Positions 1 through 12,023 of a stretch of 64,000 bases of DNA are shown in pieces. Every line of letters begins with the position of its first letter. Within the stretch, counting starts at the first letter, position 1. The position numbers and the translations under genes are program-made. The DNA comes from Solanum dulcamara (Eukaryota > Streptophyta > Magnoliopsida > Solanales > Solanaceae), in the NCBI RefSeq assembly GCF_947179165.1, contig NC_077242.1:31679097-31743096 (forward strand). Direction: 5' to 3'. Under the pieces are notes generated by a model. That model had not been told where the DNA came from and made no database searches. It was given only the letters and a program-made list of their open reading frames with translations.

Positions 1-602
1 ATATGCATGATCTCTTATGTACTTTTCTAATTTCAACTATGGTTTTCAAATGCTTTGATCATTATGATTTCTTCATGGCTTTACTTATCTCAATTTATCA
101 TGTACTTTACTTGATCATTGCATCTCATTATTTAGGTTGCATGTCATGCCCTTATACTTAGTACATTCAAAGTACTAATGCATATTGTTGCCTAAATTTT
201 TCTCATAATATAGGGGTTGAAGTTGAGGATCACTTTCCCACGCATGGCTAGTAGAGCTCATTTCGGAAAGGTTTGGTGAGTCCTTATCCATCGGGGACTA
301 GTTATGAGTTTTTGTTTTCCTTATTCCAAAGAAATTTAATTCTTCTATGTTTGAGGGTTAGCTAGGGACGTGTCTTAGCCCTCACCCATGCTCATGTCAT
401 AGAGACATTATTGGACCTATGTCATGGAGTCTATGTAGTCAAGTCACTCTTATTTCTATGATCATTCTTAGACTCTTATTATGTTATTTTCTGTACTTAC
501 TATACCTTCTAAATGTTTTATGATATTTCAAGAGGATTAGTTGGGGTTCTCTCGGGGTTTTGATCGCCGTATTATGATTACGCCCTAGGTCGGGTCATGA
601 TA
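1..602 (+). repeat. 5' LTR of element A (3' portion only)
   Basis: Bases 1 onward align base for base with 7171 onward, beginning at a shared ATATG-ATGATCTCTTATG stretch and continuing to the LTR end (GGTCATGATA here, CTTGTCGTGACA at 7775). The rest of this LTR, including U3, lies before the window. The terminal TGACA has decayed to TGATA. Confidence 0.88.
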
Positions 603-606
603 AGAT

Positions 607-618
607 TGATATCGGAGC
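607..618 (+). other. Primer binding site of element A (Met-tRNA type)
   Basis: TGATATCGGAGC lies four bases after the 5' LTR and differs by two transitions from TGGTATCAGAGC, the site complementary to the 3' end of plant initiator Met tRNA. The leader from here to 820 has no coding signal. Confidence 0.75.
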
Positions 619-820
619 ACAAGGTTTAAGATGTACTAGGTGTCAAACATGCCGCATCAAGTAGAGTCTTATTCATGATTGTGAAGAATGCCACAACTAT
701 GGATAAGAGGCTATAAGGCATTTTAGGAAATTCTTATTTCTTTCATGATCTATGTGGTACTATAGAGTTTACCCTTGTATTTCCTTTCCCTAACGATCTC
801 CCTTTGTGATTTTCAGAAGA

Positions 821-1840
821 ATGCCTCCAAGAAGACCACTGTTGCCAAGGTGGAACAATTCTAATGAGGCCCTAGCTCCCCCAGCTCTTCAAGACAATGG
901 TCCCTTATGCGACTAAGTGACCAATGTGGAGTTCTGGATCGCTATTAATATGCTAGCTCAAGTTGTGGCTAATCAAAGGGTTACGATTCCTCTTAATGTT
1001 CCCACTCTGGCTTCGAGGGTAAGGGATTTGTCAAGAATAAACCCTCCAGAGTTTCATGGCTCAAATGTTGATGAGGATCTTTAAGAATTTATTGACAAGG
1101 TCTACAAAATAGTGAGCATAATAGGGTGTCATTAGAGGAGAAGGCAGAGTTTGCGGATTACCAACTCAAAGGTGTGGCTCATGTATAATATGCTAAATGG
1201 AAGATGGAGAGGGTGGATGATGGACCTATTGAATAGGAAGCCTTCAAACTTGCTTTTGTTGATTGATTTTTCTCTCTTGAGCTAAGGGAAGCTAAGGTGT
1301 TGGAGTTCATTAATCTTCAACAAGGAAATATAGGGACGAGGGATTATGTCCTCAAGTTCACCAAGCTCTCCAAGTATGCTCCTTCATTGGTTGCCGACCC
1401 ACATGCCCGAATGAGTCAATTCATATCAGGAGTATCCGATTTGGTTGCTAAGGAGTGTTGTACCACCATGATTATCAAGGAAATAGATATATCTTGGCTT
1501 GAATTTTGCCGAACAAATTAAGAGAGAGAAATTCAAGGAGATAAGAATGAGGAGTCTAAGAGAGCCCGGTATCAAGGTACGTTCTCACATGCTAAGTCCG
1601 GTGGTGGTAGTGGACGGTATCAACAATGCCAAGGTTTGAGAAAGAAATTTGTGAATAATAGGGTGCCATACCCTAAGGCTCAAGTAGAAAGTGCAAATGC
1701 TACTTGCCCTTCATTTCCTAAATATGCAAGGTATGGAAAGAATGATGGAAGGCGATGTTTGATAGGAATGAATGCTTGCTTTTGATGTGGAAAAATGGGA
1801 CATAGGTAGTTTGAGTTCCCTCATGCTACCAATAAGGGTA
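821..1840 (+). pseudogene. Gag pseudogene of element A
   Basis: The reading frame opens at the ATG at 821 (MPPRRPLLPR...), the usual start of this gag family. The capsid core (Retrotrans_gag type) is seen as NPPEFHGS near 1040 and as LEFINLQQGN...YVLKFTKLSKYAPSLV at 1297-1420. A nucleocapsid zinc-knuckle remnant, CGKMGH with the first Cys pair interrupted by a stop and the last Cys lost, lies at about 1770-1815. Stops at about 916, 1083 and 1133 and frameshifts near 1265 and 1520 break it. In life the product would form the cytoplasmic virus-like particle that packages element RNA. Confidence 0.82.
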
Positions 1841-1949
1841 AGAAAGGTCTTCCTTAGGTCCAAGTTTCCTAAGATAGCCAAGATCCATAAGGTTCCCAAG
1901 CCCAATCTAAGGGTGGACAACGCAACAACCGGTTCTATACTCTTCATGG

Positions 1950-3130
1950 TAGGCAAGAAGTGGAGGAGACTTCCAATGTTGTTATCGATATGTTACGGGT
2001 CTTTTACTTTGATGTTTATGACTTGCTTGATCCAAGTGCAAATTTGCCCTTTGTTACTCCTTATGTGGATATGAGGTTTGATGTTAGCCCTAAAGTATTG
2101 ATGGAGCCTTTTTCCATTTATACTCTCGTAATTAAGTCAATTATGGCCAAAATAGTCTATAGGAAGTTTTCCGTGTCAGTTTTGCATAAAGTTATCCCTT
2201 GTGATTGTATTTAACTTGACATGGCTGATTTTGATATTGTTCTTTCTATGTATTAGTTACATGCTTCTATGCATCTATATGTTGAAGAACCTAGGTGGTC
2301 AAATTTCAGTTTCCTAATGAGCCTACTCTTGAGTAGAAGGGCAATGATTCAGTGGCTAAGGGTCAATTCATTTCATGTCTTAAGTGCCGAAAAATGATTT
2401 CCAAGGGGTGCATCTATCACTTAGTGCGAGTTAAGGATGTTGATTTCGAAACTTCTACTCTTTAGTCAGTTTCTATTGTAAATGAATTTTCAGAAGTTTT
2501 TCTTGAAGATCTGCTGGGTATTCCTCTCGAAAGGGAAATAGACTTCGGTATTGATATCCTAGATGATACACAACCTATATCTATTCCTTCTAATTGTATG
2601 GCTCCGATGGAACTTAAGGATTTGAAAAAATAGTTGAAGGATTTGTTGGATATGGGTTTTATAAGGCCAAGCATTTCACCTTTGGGTGCTCCCCGTGTTG
2701 TTCGAAGGAAGAAATATGGGTCACTCTGAATGTGTGTGGATTATCAATAATTGAACAAGGTCACAAGAAAAAATAAGTGTTCTATCCCAAGGATCAATGA
2801 CTTGTTCAATCAACTTTAAGGAGCAAGCTACTTTTCAAAGGTTGACCTTTGATCGGGTTATTATCAACTCCGAGTAAGGGATTGTGACATTCCAAAAATA
2901 GCTTTTAGAACTCAGTATGATCATTTTGAATTTTTGGTTATTTCTTTTGAACTAACGAATGCCCCTGCATCTTTTATGAATTTGATAAACAGGGTATCTG
3001 GGCAATATTTGGATATGTTTGTGATCGTCTTTATTGATGATATTTTGATTTAGTCGTGGAGTGAGGAACAACATGCCAATAATTTGAGGATTATGTTGTA
3101 AATTCTCAAGGACCATCAGTTAAATGCAAA
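1950..3130 (+). pseudogene. Pol pseudogene of element A: protease and reverse transcriptase
   Basis: The protease section runs from about 1990; the motif DLLDPSANLPFVTP aligns with the D-S/P-G-A-T active-site loop. It continues to the LDMADFDIVL segment near 2215-2250. The reverse transcriptase follows from about 2520, with EREIDFGID, then a PISIPxxxMAPxELKDLK remnant, FIRPSISP, the VDYQ..NKVT block near 2735, YHQLRVRD-like residues and FIDDILI near 3030, the last being the catalytic F/Y-x-D-D box with both Asp kept. Many nonsense changes are present, several being CGA to TGA (VDL*SGYYQ near 2850; GSL*MCVDY near 2727). Confidence 0.85.
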
Positions 3131-3179
3131 GTTTAGCAAATGTGATTTTTGGCTAAGATCGATTGCTTTCCTTGGTCAT

Positions 3180-3840
3180 ATTATTTTTGGTGAAGAAATT
3201 ATGGTTGATTCAAAAAAGATTGAAGCTGTCAAAAATTGGCCTAGACCATTAAGTCCTTTTGATATTCGGAGTTTTTTAGGCTTAGCCGGTTATAATAGAC
3301 GGTTTGTGGAATGTTTTTCTTCCATTGCATCGTCTTTGACTACTTTGACTAAAAAGAAGGTAAAATTCCAATAGTCCGAGGCATGTGAGAAAAGCTTCCA
3401 AGAGTTGAAGTATAGACTTGTATCTGCTGCAGTGTTGACTTTATCGAAAGGTTCCAATGGTTTTGTTATATATTGTGATGCTTTACGAGTTGGTCTTGGT
3501 TGTTTCTTAATTCAAAATGGCAAAGTGATAGCTTATGCCTCAAGGCAACGCAAGGTGCATGAGAAGAACTACCCAACTCATGATTTGGAATTGGCTGCTA
3601 GGGTATTTTCTTTGAAATTATGAAGACACTATCTCTATGGTGTCCATATATATGTTTTCACAGATCAAAAGAGTTTGCAATATGTATTTACTCAGAAGGA
3701 GTTGAACCTTTGACAAAGAAGATGACTTGAACTGTTGAAGGACTATGACATGAGTGTTCTATACCATCCATATAAGATGAATGTGGTCGCCGACACTCTT
3801 TGTAGGTTGTCTATGAATAATATTTTCTATGTGGGTGATA
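3180..3840 (+). pseudogene. Pol pseudogene of element A: connection and RNase H
   Basis: The tether reads FLGHIIF...VDSKKIEAVKNWPRP and SFLGLAGYNRRFVE. The RNase H (RT_RNaseH type) follows with [41 protein letters not shown] at 3480-3600, and VFTDQKSLQYVF near 3655. The catalytic Asp residues YCDA and TDQ/HKSL are still visible. Stops at about 3373, 3623, 3712 and 3724 (NL*QRR*LEL, read CGA to TGA and TGG to TGA) kill it. Confidence 0.85.
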
Positions 3841-4094
3841 AAAAAAAGATTTAGTTCGGGATCTGCACAGTTTAGCCCTTTTGGGTGTCGATTGGTTGAT
3901 TTGGAAACTGGTGGAGTTATTATGCAAAATGGTTCTTAATTTTCCCTTGTAGTAGATGTAAAGGAAAATAAAACAATGATCCTGCTGTGGTAGAATTGAA
4001 GAAGGCAGTTGCCAAAAAAACCTTTGAGGCTTTTTCCTAAGGGTATGGTGTTTTAAGATATCAAGACCGATTGTGTGTGCCGAATATAAATGGT

Positions 4095-5412
4095 TTGAAA
4101 GATAGGATATTGTCCAAAGTTCATAGTTTATAGTATTCTATCCATCCTGTTTCTACAAAGATGTATCGAAATTTGAGAAAAATATATTTGTGGAATGGCA
4201 TGAAAAGGGACATAGTAGAATTTGTGGCTAAGTGTCCCAATTATCAACAAGTGAAAGTTGAGCATCAAAAATTGGGAGATTTGGCTCAGAACATTGATAT
4301 TCCTACTTGGAAGTGGGAAGCCTTGAATATGGACTTTGTTACTGGTTTTCCTCGTACTCATAGGCAACACAATTCTATTTGGGTGATTTTTGACCGAATG
4401 ACTAAGTCGAATCATTTTCTCCATGTTAAGACTTCATACCCAGCTGAGGACTATGCTAGATTGTATATTCTAGAATTGGTGAAGCTTCATGGTGTTCCAT
4501 TGTCTATTATTTCTGATCGAGGTACTCAGTTCACATCTCTATTTTGGAGATCTTTCCAAAAGGGTCTAGGTACCCAAGTGAAGCTTAGTACAATATTTCA
4601 TCCACAAATGGATGGTCGAGGCCGAACGTACCATTCAGACCCTAGAGGATATGTTGAGAGCATGTGTGATCGATTTTAAAGGAAATTGGGATGACCATTT
4701 GCCATTAATAGAGTTTACTTATAATAACAGTTATCACTCTAGCATTGAGATGGACCATTTGAGGCTTTGTACGGTAGGTGATGTAGATTCCCTATCGGAT
4801 GGTTTGAGGTAGGTGAATCTGATTTGATAGGACCGAGTTAGTATTTGAGGCTTTAGAGAAAATTAGACTCATTAGACAAAGATTAAAAATGGCCCAAAGT
4901 CGACAAAAGTCCTATTCAGATATGATTAGAAGGAAACTTGAATTTGAAGTTAATGATTAGGTTTACTTAAAAATTTCACCCATGAAAGGTGTGATGTGTT
5001 TTGGTAAGAAAGGGAAGTTAAGTCCCCACTATGTTGGACCATATCATATTTTGAGGCAAATTAGGAAAGTGGCTTATGAGTTGGATTTACCTTCAGATTT
5101 GGCATCAGTGCATCCGGTGTTTCATGTGTTATTATAGAGAAAGTTTGTTGGTGATCCTAAATCTATTGTGCCATTAGACATCATTGAGGTTTAGGATCCA
5201 TTGTCCCATTAGACAACATTGAGGTTAAGGAGGGTCTTTCATATGAAGAAGTTTCGATTGAGATTTTGGACCGGTAAGTTAGAATGTTGAGAAGTAAAGA
5301 AATAGCTTCTGTTAAAGTGTCATGGAGGAATCAAGAGGTTGAGGGTGATACATGGGATGCTGAAACTGGTATGATGTGCTGATATCCTCATCTCTTTCCT
5401 TACGTGCCTAGT
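4095..5412 (+). pseudogene. Integrase plus chromodomain pseudogene of element A
   Basis: The zinc-binding N-terminus is decayed (YSIHPVSTKMYRNLR, CPNYQQVKVEHQK with one Cys to Tyr). The catalytic core is the best preserved part (4161-4679): WKWEALNMDFVTGFP supplies the first Asp, and VPLSIISDRGTQFTS supplies the second. The glutamate region [10 protein letters not shown] is frameshifted near 4612, so the continuation is in another frame ([22 protein letters not shown]). The GPY/F-like block runs about 5010-5150 and a chromodomain-like end (ILDR, RSKEIASVKVSWRN, YPHLFP) about 5255-5412. Such domains steer insertion to heterochromatin in chromoviruses. Confidence 0.86.
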
Positions 5413-5623
5413 TGAGGTATTTAGCTCCTTTATGACCCAACCAACCCAAAATATGCACTTCGGTTATTTTCATGGTTACACATGCATTTATGTTCACGAA
5501 ATGAGTTTTAAAGTTATGTTTTTGCTTAATATTGAAAATTTTATGTTTTATGCATTTTTGAGATATTTTGCATTCATGTTGGGCTGTTATATTCCTTTCT
5601 TATTCCATTCGAGTATGAATGTT

Positions 5624-5639
5624 CCAAAGGGAGAGATAT
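5624..5639 (+). other. Polypurine tract of element A
   Basis: The run CAAAGGGAGAGATAT abuts the TGTAAGACCCC start of the 3' LTR, the expected place for plus-strand DNA priming. The same purine word, reverse-complemented, flanks the LTRs of elements B and F. Confidence 0.85.
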
Positions 5640-5714
5640 TGTAAGACCCCAAAATCAAAAAGTTGGAAAAGGAGAATCAAAATATGAAAATCTGGAAAAG
5701 CTGCAATTTTATCA

Positions 5715-6095
5715 CTAGATGATGACCACGGAGGCCATCACGGGATGTGGTGAGCACCATAGGCCGTAAAGCCTTCCGTGGTGACCCTTCCCCAAAAGCC
5801 TCAAAAGTATGAACCCAAGGCAAGGACCACGACTGGCCACCATGGGCCGAATAGCTCTTTATGGACCGTGGTGGGTTCCGTGGTGATCATACCTGCAGAC
5901 CCACTTATAGGGCTGCACCACACCCATGGTACATGGATAGTAGTCCACTTCACGGATCGTGAAGGGTCCTATGAAGAAATTTCTAAAACTTTCCATGCAA
6001 CCCTCAAAAATCTACATTTAAGTCAAACATTACGGACATCACCACGGACCGTGATAAGCATGACCGACCGTGATGAGTCCTACATGGTGAGTCCC
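5715..6095 (+). repeat. Block of degenerate CCACGGNCCGTGG palindromes in the U3 of element A
   Basis: Within about 380 bp the words GACCACGG, CCGTGGTGAC, ATGGACCGTGGTG, TTCACGGATCGTGAA, ACCACGGACCGTGA and GACCGACCGTGATGA recur in both orientations, making a GC-rich island in an AT-rich LTR. Seen directly; function unknown. Confidence 0.7.
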
Positions 6096-7327
6096 GATCC
6101 CAGTTAAATGAAGGGTATTTTAGTCATTCTCTATTCTTTTGTCAATGTATACGGATATTTTTGGGACTAGATTCATTACAAAAAATATCCTAAATACTCT
6201 TTAATCTATTCTTTTCCCTCATTAATTCCCAATTAACTTTGAGACTTCTCTCTCAAGGCTCTTTCAAAGTTAATCTTCTTCATCCAACTTCTGGCTTGGG
6301 TTTCTTCAAGAACAAGTCTTGTTTTTCAACTCCAAGGTCAAATTTAATCAAGGTATATAGGGATTGATCCATGGTCCCCTTTCACCCATGGAGTCCCAAG
6401 GTTTCTACTTAAAAACTCATGAATTTCAATTGGATTTGTAACACTAGTTTTTATGAATTGCATTGGGCTGTACAAATTATATTTTTAATCGTTATATTTG
6501 ATCATTATAAGTATGTTTCTTCATGAATCACGTGATTTTAAGTCAAATTATGATTGATCATGCATGAAGCCTATTTTCTATGATTATATTATGAAGTATG
6601 ATTATAAATCCAATGATTTCAAGAATTATCATGATTTTCATTTAAATTGACTATGCATATGGGTTTTACTCTAAATTCAAGTATGAATTGTGATCATGAA
6701 TCACAAGTATGTTCAAAGTATGAATTTCATGCAAGTTGTGACGTAAAGTGACTTAGTGCCCTATGTGGTGGCCTAGGACCTAACTATATAAATTATGCAA
6801 GTATGATTGTAATGATAAAAGAAAAATTCTCACATAACAAGTATGTTATGAAATGAGCTATTCTATGAATTATAAAGTTTATGAACAAGCTATGATATAA
6901 GCTAAATATGTTACTATGTTATGTATTTCGTGGGATTTGACTTAGAACCGAGTGGACTAGTGGCGATTACCCATGTCCCATAATTACGTGCCATTGTAAG
7001 TTGCCTTATGGCTTAGCTAGTTGATTCACATATAACGTACGTTATGACCCGCCAAGTGGGGTAGATTCTACCTTGGCAAGTAGATTTCCCTTTTTCCGAT
7101 GTAGGGGTAATATTGGGATTACATGTTATAGCTTGCATGGTCTTAATGTCGGTTATGGTTCCTATCCCACATATGTATGATCTCTTATGTACTTTCATGA
7201 TTTCAACTATGATTTTCAAATGCTTTGATTATTATTATTTCTTCATGGCTTTACTTATCTCATCTTATCATGTAGTTTACTTGATCATTGCATCTCATTA
7301 TTTACATTACATATTATGCCCTCATAC

Positions 7328-7382
7328 TTAGTACATTTATAGTACTAACGCATATTGTTGCCTACATTGTATCATAATGTAG
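7328..7382 (+). promoter_or_regulatory. Conserved twin hairpins in LTR A
   Basis: TTAGTAC and GTACTAA form a 7-bp perfect inverted repeat with a 7-nt loop (7328-7348). It is followed by CCTACAT...ATGTAGG, a second 7-bp inverted repeat (about 7361-7383). The same pair occurs at 158-178 onward in the 5' LTR and at matching places in LTRs B, C and D. Conservation across families suggests an RNA or DNA signal, but no role is established here. Confidence 0.55.
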
Positions 7383-7775
7383 GGATTAAGGTTAAGGATC
7401 ACTTTCCCATGCATGGCTAGTAGAGCTCATACCGGCAAAGTTTGGTGAGTCCTTATCCATCGGAGACTAGTTATTAGTTATTGTTTTACTTACTTCCAAA
7501 GATATTTATTTTTTCTATGTTTGAGGGTGAGATTGAGGCATGTCTTACACCCCGCCCATGCTCATATAGTAGAGGCATTGTTGGACCTATGCCATGTAGT
7601 CTATGTAGTCAAGCTACTTTTATTTCTATGATCATGTTTAGACTCATATTATATTATTTTTTGCACTTATTTTACCTTTTGAATTCTTTACGATATGTCA
7701 AGAGGCTTGGTTTGGGCCGCTCCTTCGAGGTTTTGATCACCGTGTTATGATTAGGCCCTAGGACTTGTCGTGACA

Positions 7776-9120
7776 ATAGCCCAACAGAAAATCATAAAAA
7801 CATGATCATAACATAATAGGGAAAGATAGTTACTACCAATGAATCTATCTTTATAAAATATATTAGGAGTAGCTCATTAACTTTGTGATTCGTAGGAATC
7901 CATAACTTCGGTGAGAATTGTCCTTATCACCATGTTTAAACATGATTGTGTGAAAATTGTACTTATCACACCATAATAACTATATTTGATCGTAGCTTGA
8001 TTATCATCATAACTTCGTCATTAAAATCATAATCTCAACTTTAAATCATGAAACTTTTCTTGAAAATCATTGAACTCATAATCAACTCATGAAAATCATC
8101 TTTAACTTCATAATCATAACTTGGAAATAGATTTATGCATGGGAATTCATAATTCAACTTAAAATCATGTAATTCATGTAGAGACATACTTAGAATAATC
8201 ATTGATAACAAATCAAAAAGAAATTGAAATAGCCCAATGCAATTAATCAAAACTAGGGTTTATAAATCAATTGAAAATTTAAAAGGAACTTGAGAAAAAT
8301 TTGGGATTCCATGGTTGCAAGGAACCCATGGATCAATCCCCACATACCTTGGTTGAAAATAATCAAAATTGAAGAAGAAACCTTGAAGAAATTTGAAACC
8401 CTAGCTTAAATCTTGACGAGAAATCCTTGGGAGAATTTAGTTCCTTCCGTAGAGAATTTGGGAGAGTGATTTAGAATGAGAGAAATTTCAAAGGATTGAA
8501 TAGATATAGGGTTGAACTTAGCCATAATTATGTCTAGGTTCATTAAACCGAACTTGAGAAATTACACAAATAACCTTCATCAAAAACTGGAATTTCGACC
8601 TACGGGATGACTCTACGAGTCATAGAAAAGTTTACAAGTCGTCAAGATTACTCGTCTTGCAGGTCTGAGGAAAGCTCTGAAAATCGGGCCTCTGAAGTTT
8701 GCAAACTACTCATTTATATTTATCTTCATGATGACGAATTGTCTTTTAGGCTCGTCTTGCAGGTTCCAAAACCCACAAAATTTAAGGGTCTGTAAAATTT
8801 GGTTACAAGTCATGTCTATGACTAGTAACACCTCCTATGAACTATCCTATCTTGTTATGGACTTGATATTGAGAAATTCTGAACTTGGGCTTTGATGTTT
8901 TTGAACGATTGGTTCTTACACTCGTCAGTAGGACGACAACCCATCTTATTAAGTCATAGAATCTCTCCTAAGGGAAACACTGTACAATGCTGAAGGGGTC
9001 ACTCTATGACTTACTCTTACGAGTCATAGAATGCTCTACGAGTCATAGAGTGAATCGTAAACATGAGTCTGTTGAGAATTTTCTCCTTGAATCCAACTTT
9101 TCGACTTCCGAAATTTTACA
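7776..9120 (-). repeat. 3' LTR of element B (truncated by insertion of A)
   Basis: Bases 8361-9120 align along their length with 30797-31565. Both end on the plus strand in ...TTTTACA/CTTACA, the U3 start seen from the other side. The part nearer 7776 has no counterpart in the right LTR, which lost about 500 bp around its own nested segment. Region 8600-9060 carries TACGAGTCGTAGA-like palindromes. Confidence 0.85.
8600..9060 (-). repeat. Block of TACGAGTCRTAGA-type palindromes in U3 of LTR B
   Basis: The words CTACGAGTCATAGA, ACAAGTCGTCAAG, CTCGTCTTGCAGG, ACGAGTCATAGAATG and variants recur in both orientations. The matching block in the other LTR is 31045-31510. The position near the U3 start equals that of the CCACGG block of element A, but the word is different. 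Confidence 0.7.
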
Positions 9121-9340
9121 ATATCTCTTTCTTGGTAACATTCTTCCTCGAATGAGATTAACTTATCATGGGAAGGACACGGAAAGAGGACTAGCAACCC
9201 AACATAAATGTAATGATACTTATGATGCATAGTACATGAAAATTTTAAAATCAACTTTCACGAACATGCATGCATATGAATGACATAGGAGGGATTGAAT
9301 ACGTAAGATTTCAATTAGCTTGAATAAGAACCACTCACTA
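9121..9340 (-). other. Polypurine tract and 3' untranslated end of element B
   Basis: On the minus strand GAAAGAGATAT (9131-9121) abuts the LTR start, giving the polypurine tract. The rest up to 9340 is non-coding sequence downstream of the chromodomain stop. Confidence 0.75.
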
Positions 9341-9992
9341 CATTAGGCTTGGGTAGAGGGAAAGAGGTACGGGTATTGTTCCATCATATTCGCCTCTGCT
9401 TTCCAAGTAGCACTTTCTACTTGTTGATTCCTCCGTAATACTTTGACAGACACAAATTCTTCGTTTCTTAGCCTCTTAACTTGCTAGTCTAAGATTTCTA
9501 CCAAACCTCCGCAAAAGTCAAGTTCTCTTTAATACTCACATCCTTCAATGGGACAATGGAATTCGGATCACCCACAAACTTCCTCAACATAGACACATGA
9601 AACACCGGGTGAACCATAGCCAACTCAAATGGAAAATCTAACTCATAAGCCATGCCAACACGTCTCAATATCTTATAAGGTCCAACATATATAGGAATTA
9701 GTTTCCCTTTCTTGCCAAAACGTATTACAACCTTCATGGGTGAAACCTTCAAATAGACCCAATCATCTACTTCAAATTCAAGGTCCCTTTTCCTAACATT
9801 GGAATAGGACTTTTGATGATTTTGAGTCGTCTACAACCTGTCCTTATGAGTCTCACCTTCTCCATGGCATCTATTACCAAATCTTGACCAATCAAGGCCA
9901 TATCACCTCCTTCTAACCATCCCACCGGAGTCCTACATATCCTCCCATACAATGCTTCAAAATAATCCATTTGGATAAAAGAGTGATAAGTA
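9340..9992 (-). pseudogene. Element B integrase C-terminus and chromodomain (pseudogene)
   Basis: Minus-strand reading from 9992: NTYHSFIQMDYFEALYGR, CRTPVGWLEGGD, then KVSPMKVVIRFGKKGKLIP, YVGPYKILRRVGMAYEL and MVHPVFHVSMLRKFVGDP, which is the GPY/F-type integrase tail. After a stop near 9490 the frame continues as QVKRLRNEEFVSVKV and a TWKAEANMMEQYPYLFP-like end (about 9490-9350), the chromodomain-like motif of Tekay elements. The preceding ~40 codons (QTDGQAE to the AYNN box) are missing, lost at the junction with insertion C. Confidence 0.85.
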
Positions 9993-11768
9993 TTTTTCAC
10001 GACCCAAACTATGGCCTAGATATGACACGACGATTAGAATTCCAAAGAAACACCAACCAAGCCTCTTAGCATATCAAAAGCATACATAAGGTAAACAATA
10101 AGAGAAAACTCATAAAAGTCCAAGAATATAACACATATAAAGAGAATCATGACAACATAGACTCCTTATACATATGCCCAATATGCCTCTACATGACTAC
10201 ATAGGAGGGGACTAGGACATATTCCTAGCTCACCATCAAGAAAGTAATGACAACATAGAATAGTCTATAAATATCATCATAGTCTAAAAACAACAATAAA
10301 GGAAAGAATGACTCGGGTTGCCCTCTAAGCATGAGAACTCACCACACTAATCTTTAATGGAACACCAATACCATGAGAAGAGGATGGAGCGTCCATATCT
10401 ATATTGTGATATAATGTAGGCAAAAAGTATGCGTTAGTACGTTTGAATGTACTAAGTATGTAGGCAATGCAATGCATAGAAAACCATATTTGTTCAAATG
10501 ACCATTTTAAATAGCATGATAGGAGAAGTAGTAAAAATCATAAGTAGTCATAACAAGGATCAATGCATAATAAATCATGAGAGTATTATATGAAGTAAAG
10601 GATAAGATTAGTCTTTTAAAACTTAAAAGGACCATGTGTATGTGGGAGATAAAAGTCATTTTAAAATCCATAGTCTTGGTGAAAGATATATTAGCCATAG
10701 TAAGAAATACCTTGAACATTGCGAGAGAGACCTTTTTACCTTTGTGAGAGCGACCGTTAACCGACATAAATCATGTAAGCGATAACATAGAGTCCCAATG
10801 TTTACCCATACATAGGAGGAAAGGGGGAGACTACTTGCCAAGATAGACTCCAACATGCCTAAGTGGATCCACTAAGCTACATAAAGGATCGAGTCTCAAC
10901 TATGGGTGACCCTTAAGGAATCATGCCTCTTCTACAGGTTGTCCTTTAACCTACGGTGACATGTAGTTATAGAATAATGGGATCTTACTTCGGGGTCTCT
11001 TGCCTTTACTATGGGAGAGAATGCCTATCCCAAGGTCCACTTGGTGATAGGTAAGCTCTTAACGTAATATCATACATATCATAGAAATCATAATGAGCAT
11101 ATATCATAGTCATGATCATAGGTTTGAAATCATAGAGTAGCTCATATTCATAACATAATGCAATGCGGGTATTGCCCTTCCACATTACAATTCATACATG
11201 CATAATTTATATCATTTCTTCAGGTCCTAAGTAACCTTTTCCATAATTTTCATGAAAATCATGATTTGAGACATACTTATAATTCATGATCATAGTTGAA
11301 ATACATAGTCATAATTCATAATTGGAAATTAGGGTAAAACATGAATACATGATCAATTGACTTGAAAACCATGAAATTGACTTGAAAAGATGCATGATCA
11401 TATACTTTCTATCAGCCCATACATAATTCATAAAGATAATATCATTTAGAAGTATAATTAAAAATACCAATAATTAATATCATGAATCCCAGAGACCAAT
11501 GTAGGAGAATTCATGGAAAAACTCTTCAATTCAATGCAATAACCATTAATTTATATTAAAATAGATTCATTATCATAATTACAATCATAATTCATGCAAT
11601 TGAAATAAAGATCATAAAACCCATAAGAATACATACTTTAATTGATTGAAAAAGTAGGGAATTTATTAGAAAATCATTGAAATAAGAAAATCTCAAAAGG
11701 GATAAGTACAAGCTAGGGGGGATAGGCCTTACCTTATCAATCCTAATGAGGTAACAAACCTCTACTAA

Positions 11769-12023
11769 CTAACAAGCATGGAGAAAATAAGAGCTAGAAA
11801 GAACTAGGTATTTTTTGATTACCACAGAGTTTGTACTACATCCTATGATGATATTACGAATGAGGATGCTTAAATAGTCCAAAATTATAACAACCAAGAA
11901 GAATGTTGAGTTATCAGCCTCAAAATATCTTTTAAAGATGCATAAATTAAAAAAGATTGATTGCCCATCTAAAGTAACCTGAAATATTTTTCTCTTGTCT
12001 TCTTCATCAAATCTCTCCAGCAT
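11769..12023 (-). CDS. Unidentified 84-codon open frame within insertion C
   Basis: The open frame begins MLERFDEEDKRKIFQVTL and has a hydrophobic middle (FFLVVIILDYLSILI). I do not recognise it. Its base composition and the surrounding ~390 bp (about 11660-12050) differ somewhat from the AT-rich LTR text on both sides, which makes a captured fragment possible. It could equally be a chance open frame; no start context or splice signal supports expression. Confidence 0.2.
   Translation of the reverse strand: MLERFDEEDKRKIFQVTLDGQSIFFNLCIFKRYFEADNSTFFLVVIILDYLSILIRNIIIGCSTNSVVIKKYLVLSSSYFLHAC

Larger units (their letters stand above)
1..7775 (+). mobile_element. Element A: Ty3-gypsy (Tekay/Del-type chromovirus) LTR retrotransposon, 5' end outside the window
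   Basis: Order read on the plus strand: end of a 5' LTR, Met-tRNA-type primer site, gag with a CCHC remnant, protease, reverse transcriptase, RNase H, integrase, a C-terminal chromodomain-like segment, polypurine tract and 3' LTR. The domain order PR-RT-RH-IN and the chromodomain place it in the chromovirus branch of Ty3-gypsy, and the primer site and chromodomain type suit the Tekay/Del lineage. All genes carry many stops and frameshifts, so it is a dead copy. It is inserted in the 3' LTR of element B, whose sequence resumes at 7776. The TSD cannot be checked because the left flank lies outside the window. Confidence 0.9.
5640..7775 (+). repeat. 3' LTR of element A (2136 bp)
   Basis: It starts TGTAAGACCCC right after the polypurine tract and ends CTTGTCGTGACA. 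The last ~600 bp match the partial 5' LTR at 1-602. It contains a block of short palindromes near its start (5715-6095), a conserved pair of hairpins at 7328-7382 and the core also seen in other LTRs of this window (ACCTTGGCAAGTAG, then TTGCATGGTCTTAATGTCGG). No cellular gene. Confidence 0.92.

Noticed and set aside
7013..7750. Several 68-89 codon frames in LTR A
   Set aside because: They lie in LTR sequence, lack family motifs and are not kept in the other LTR copy.
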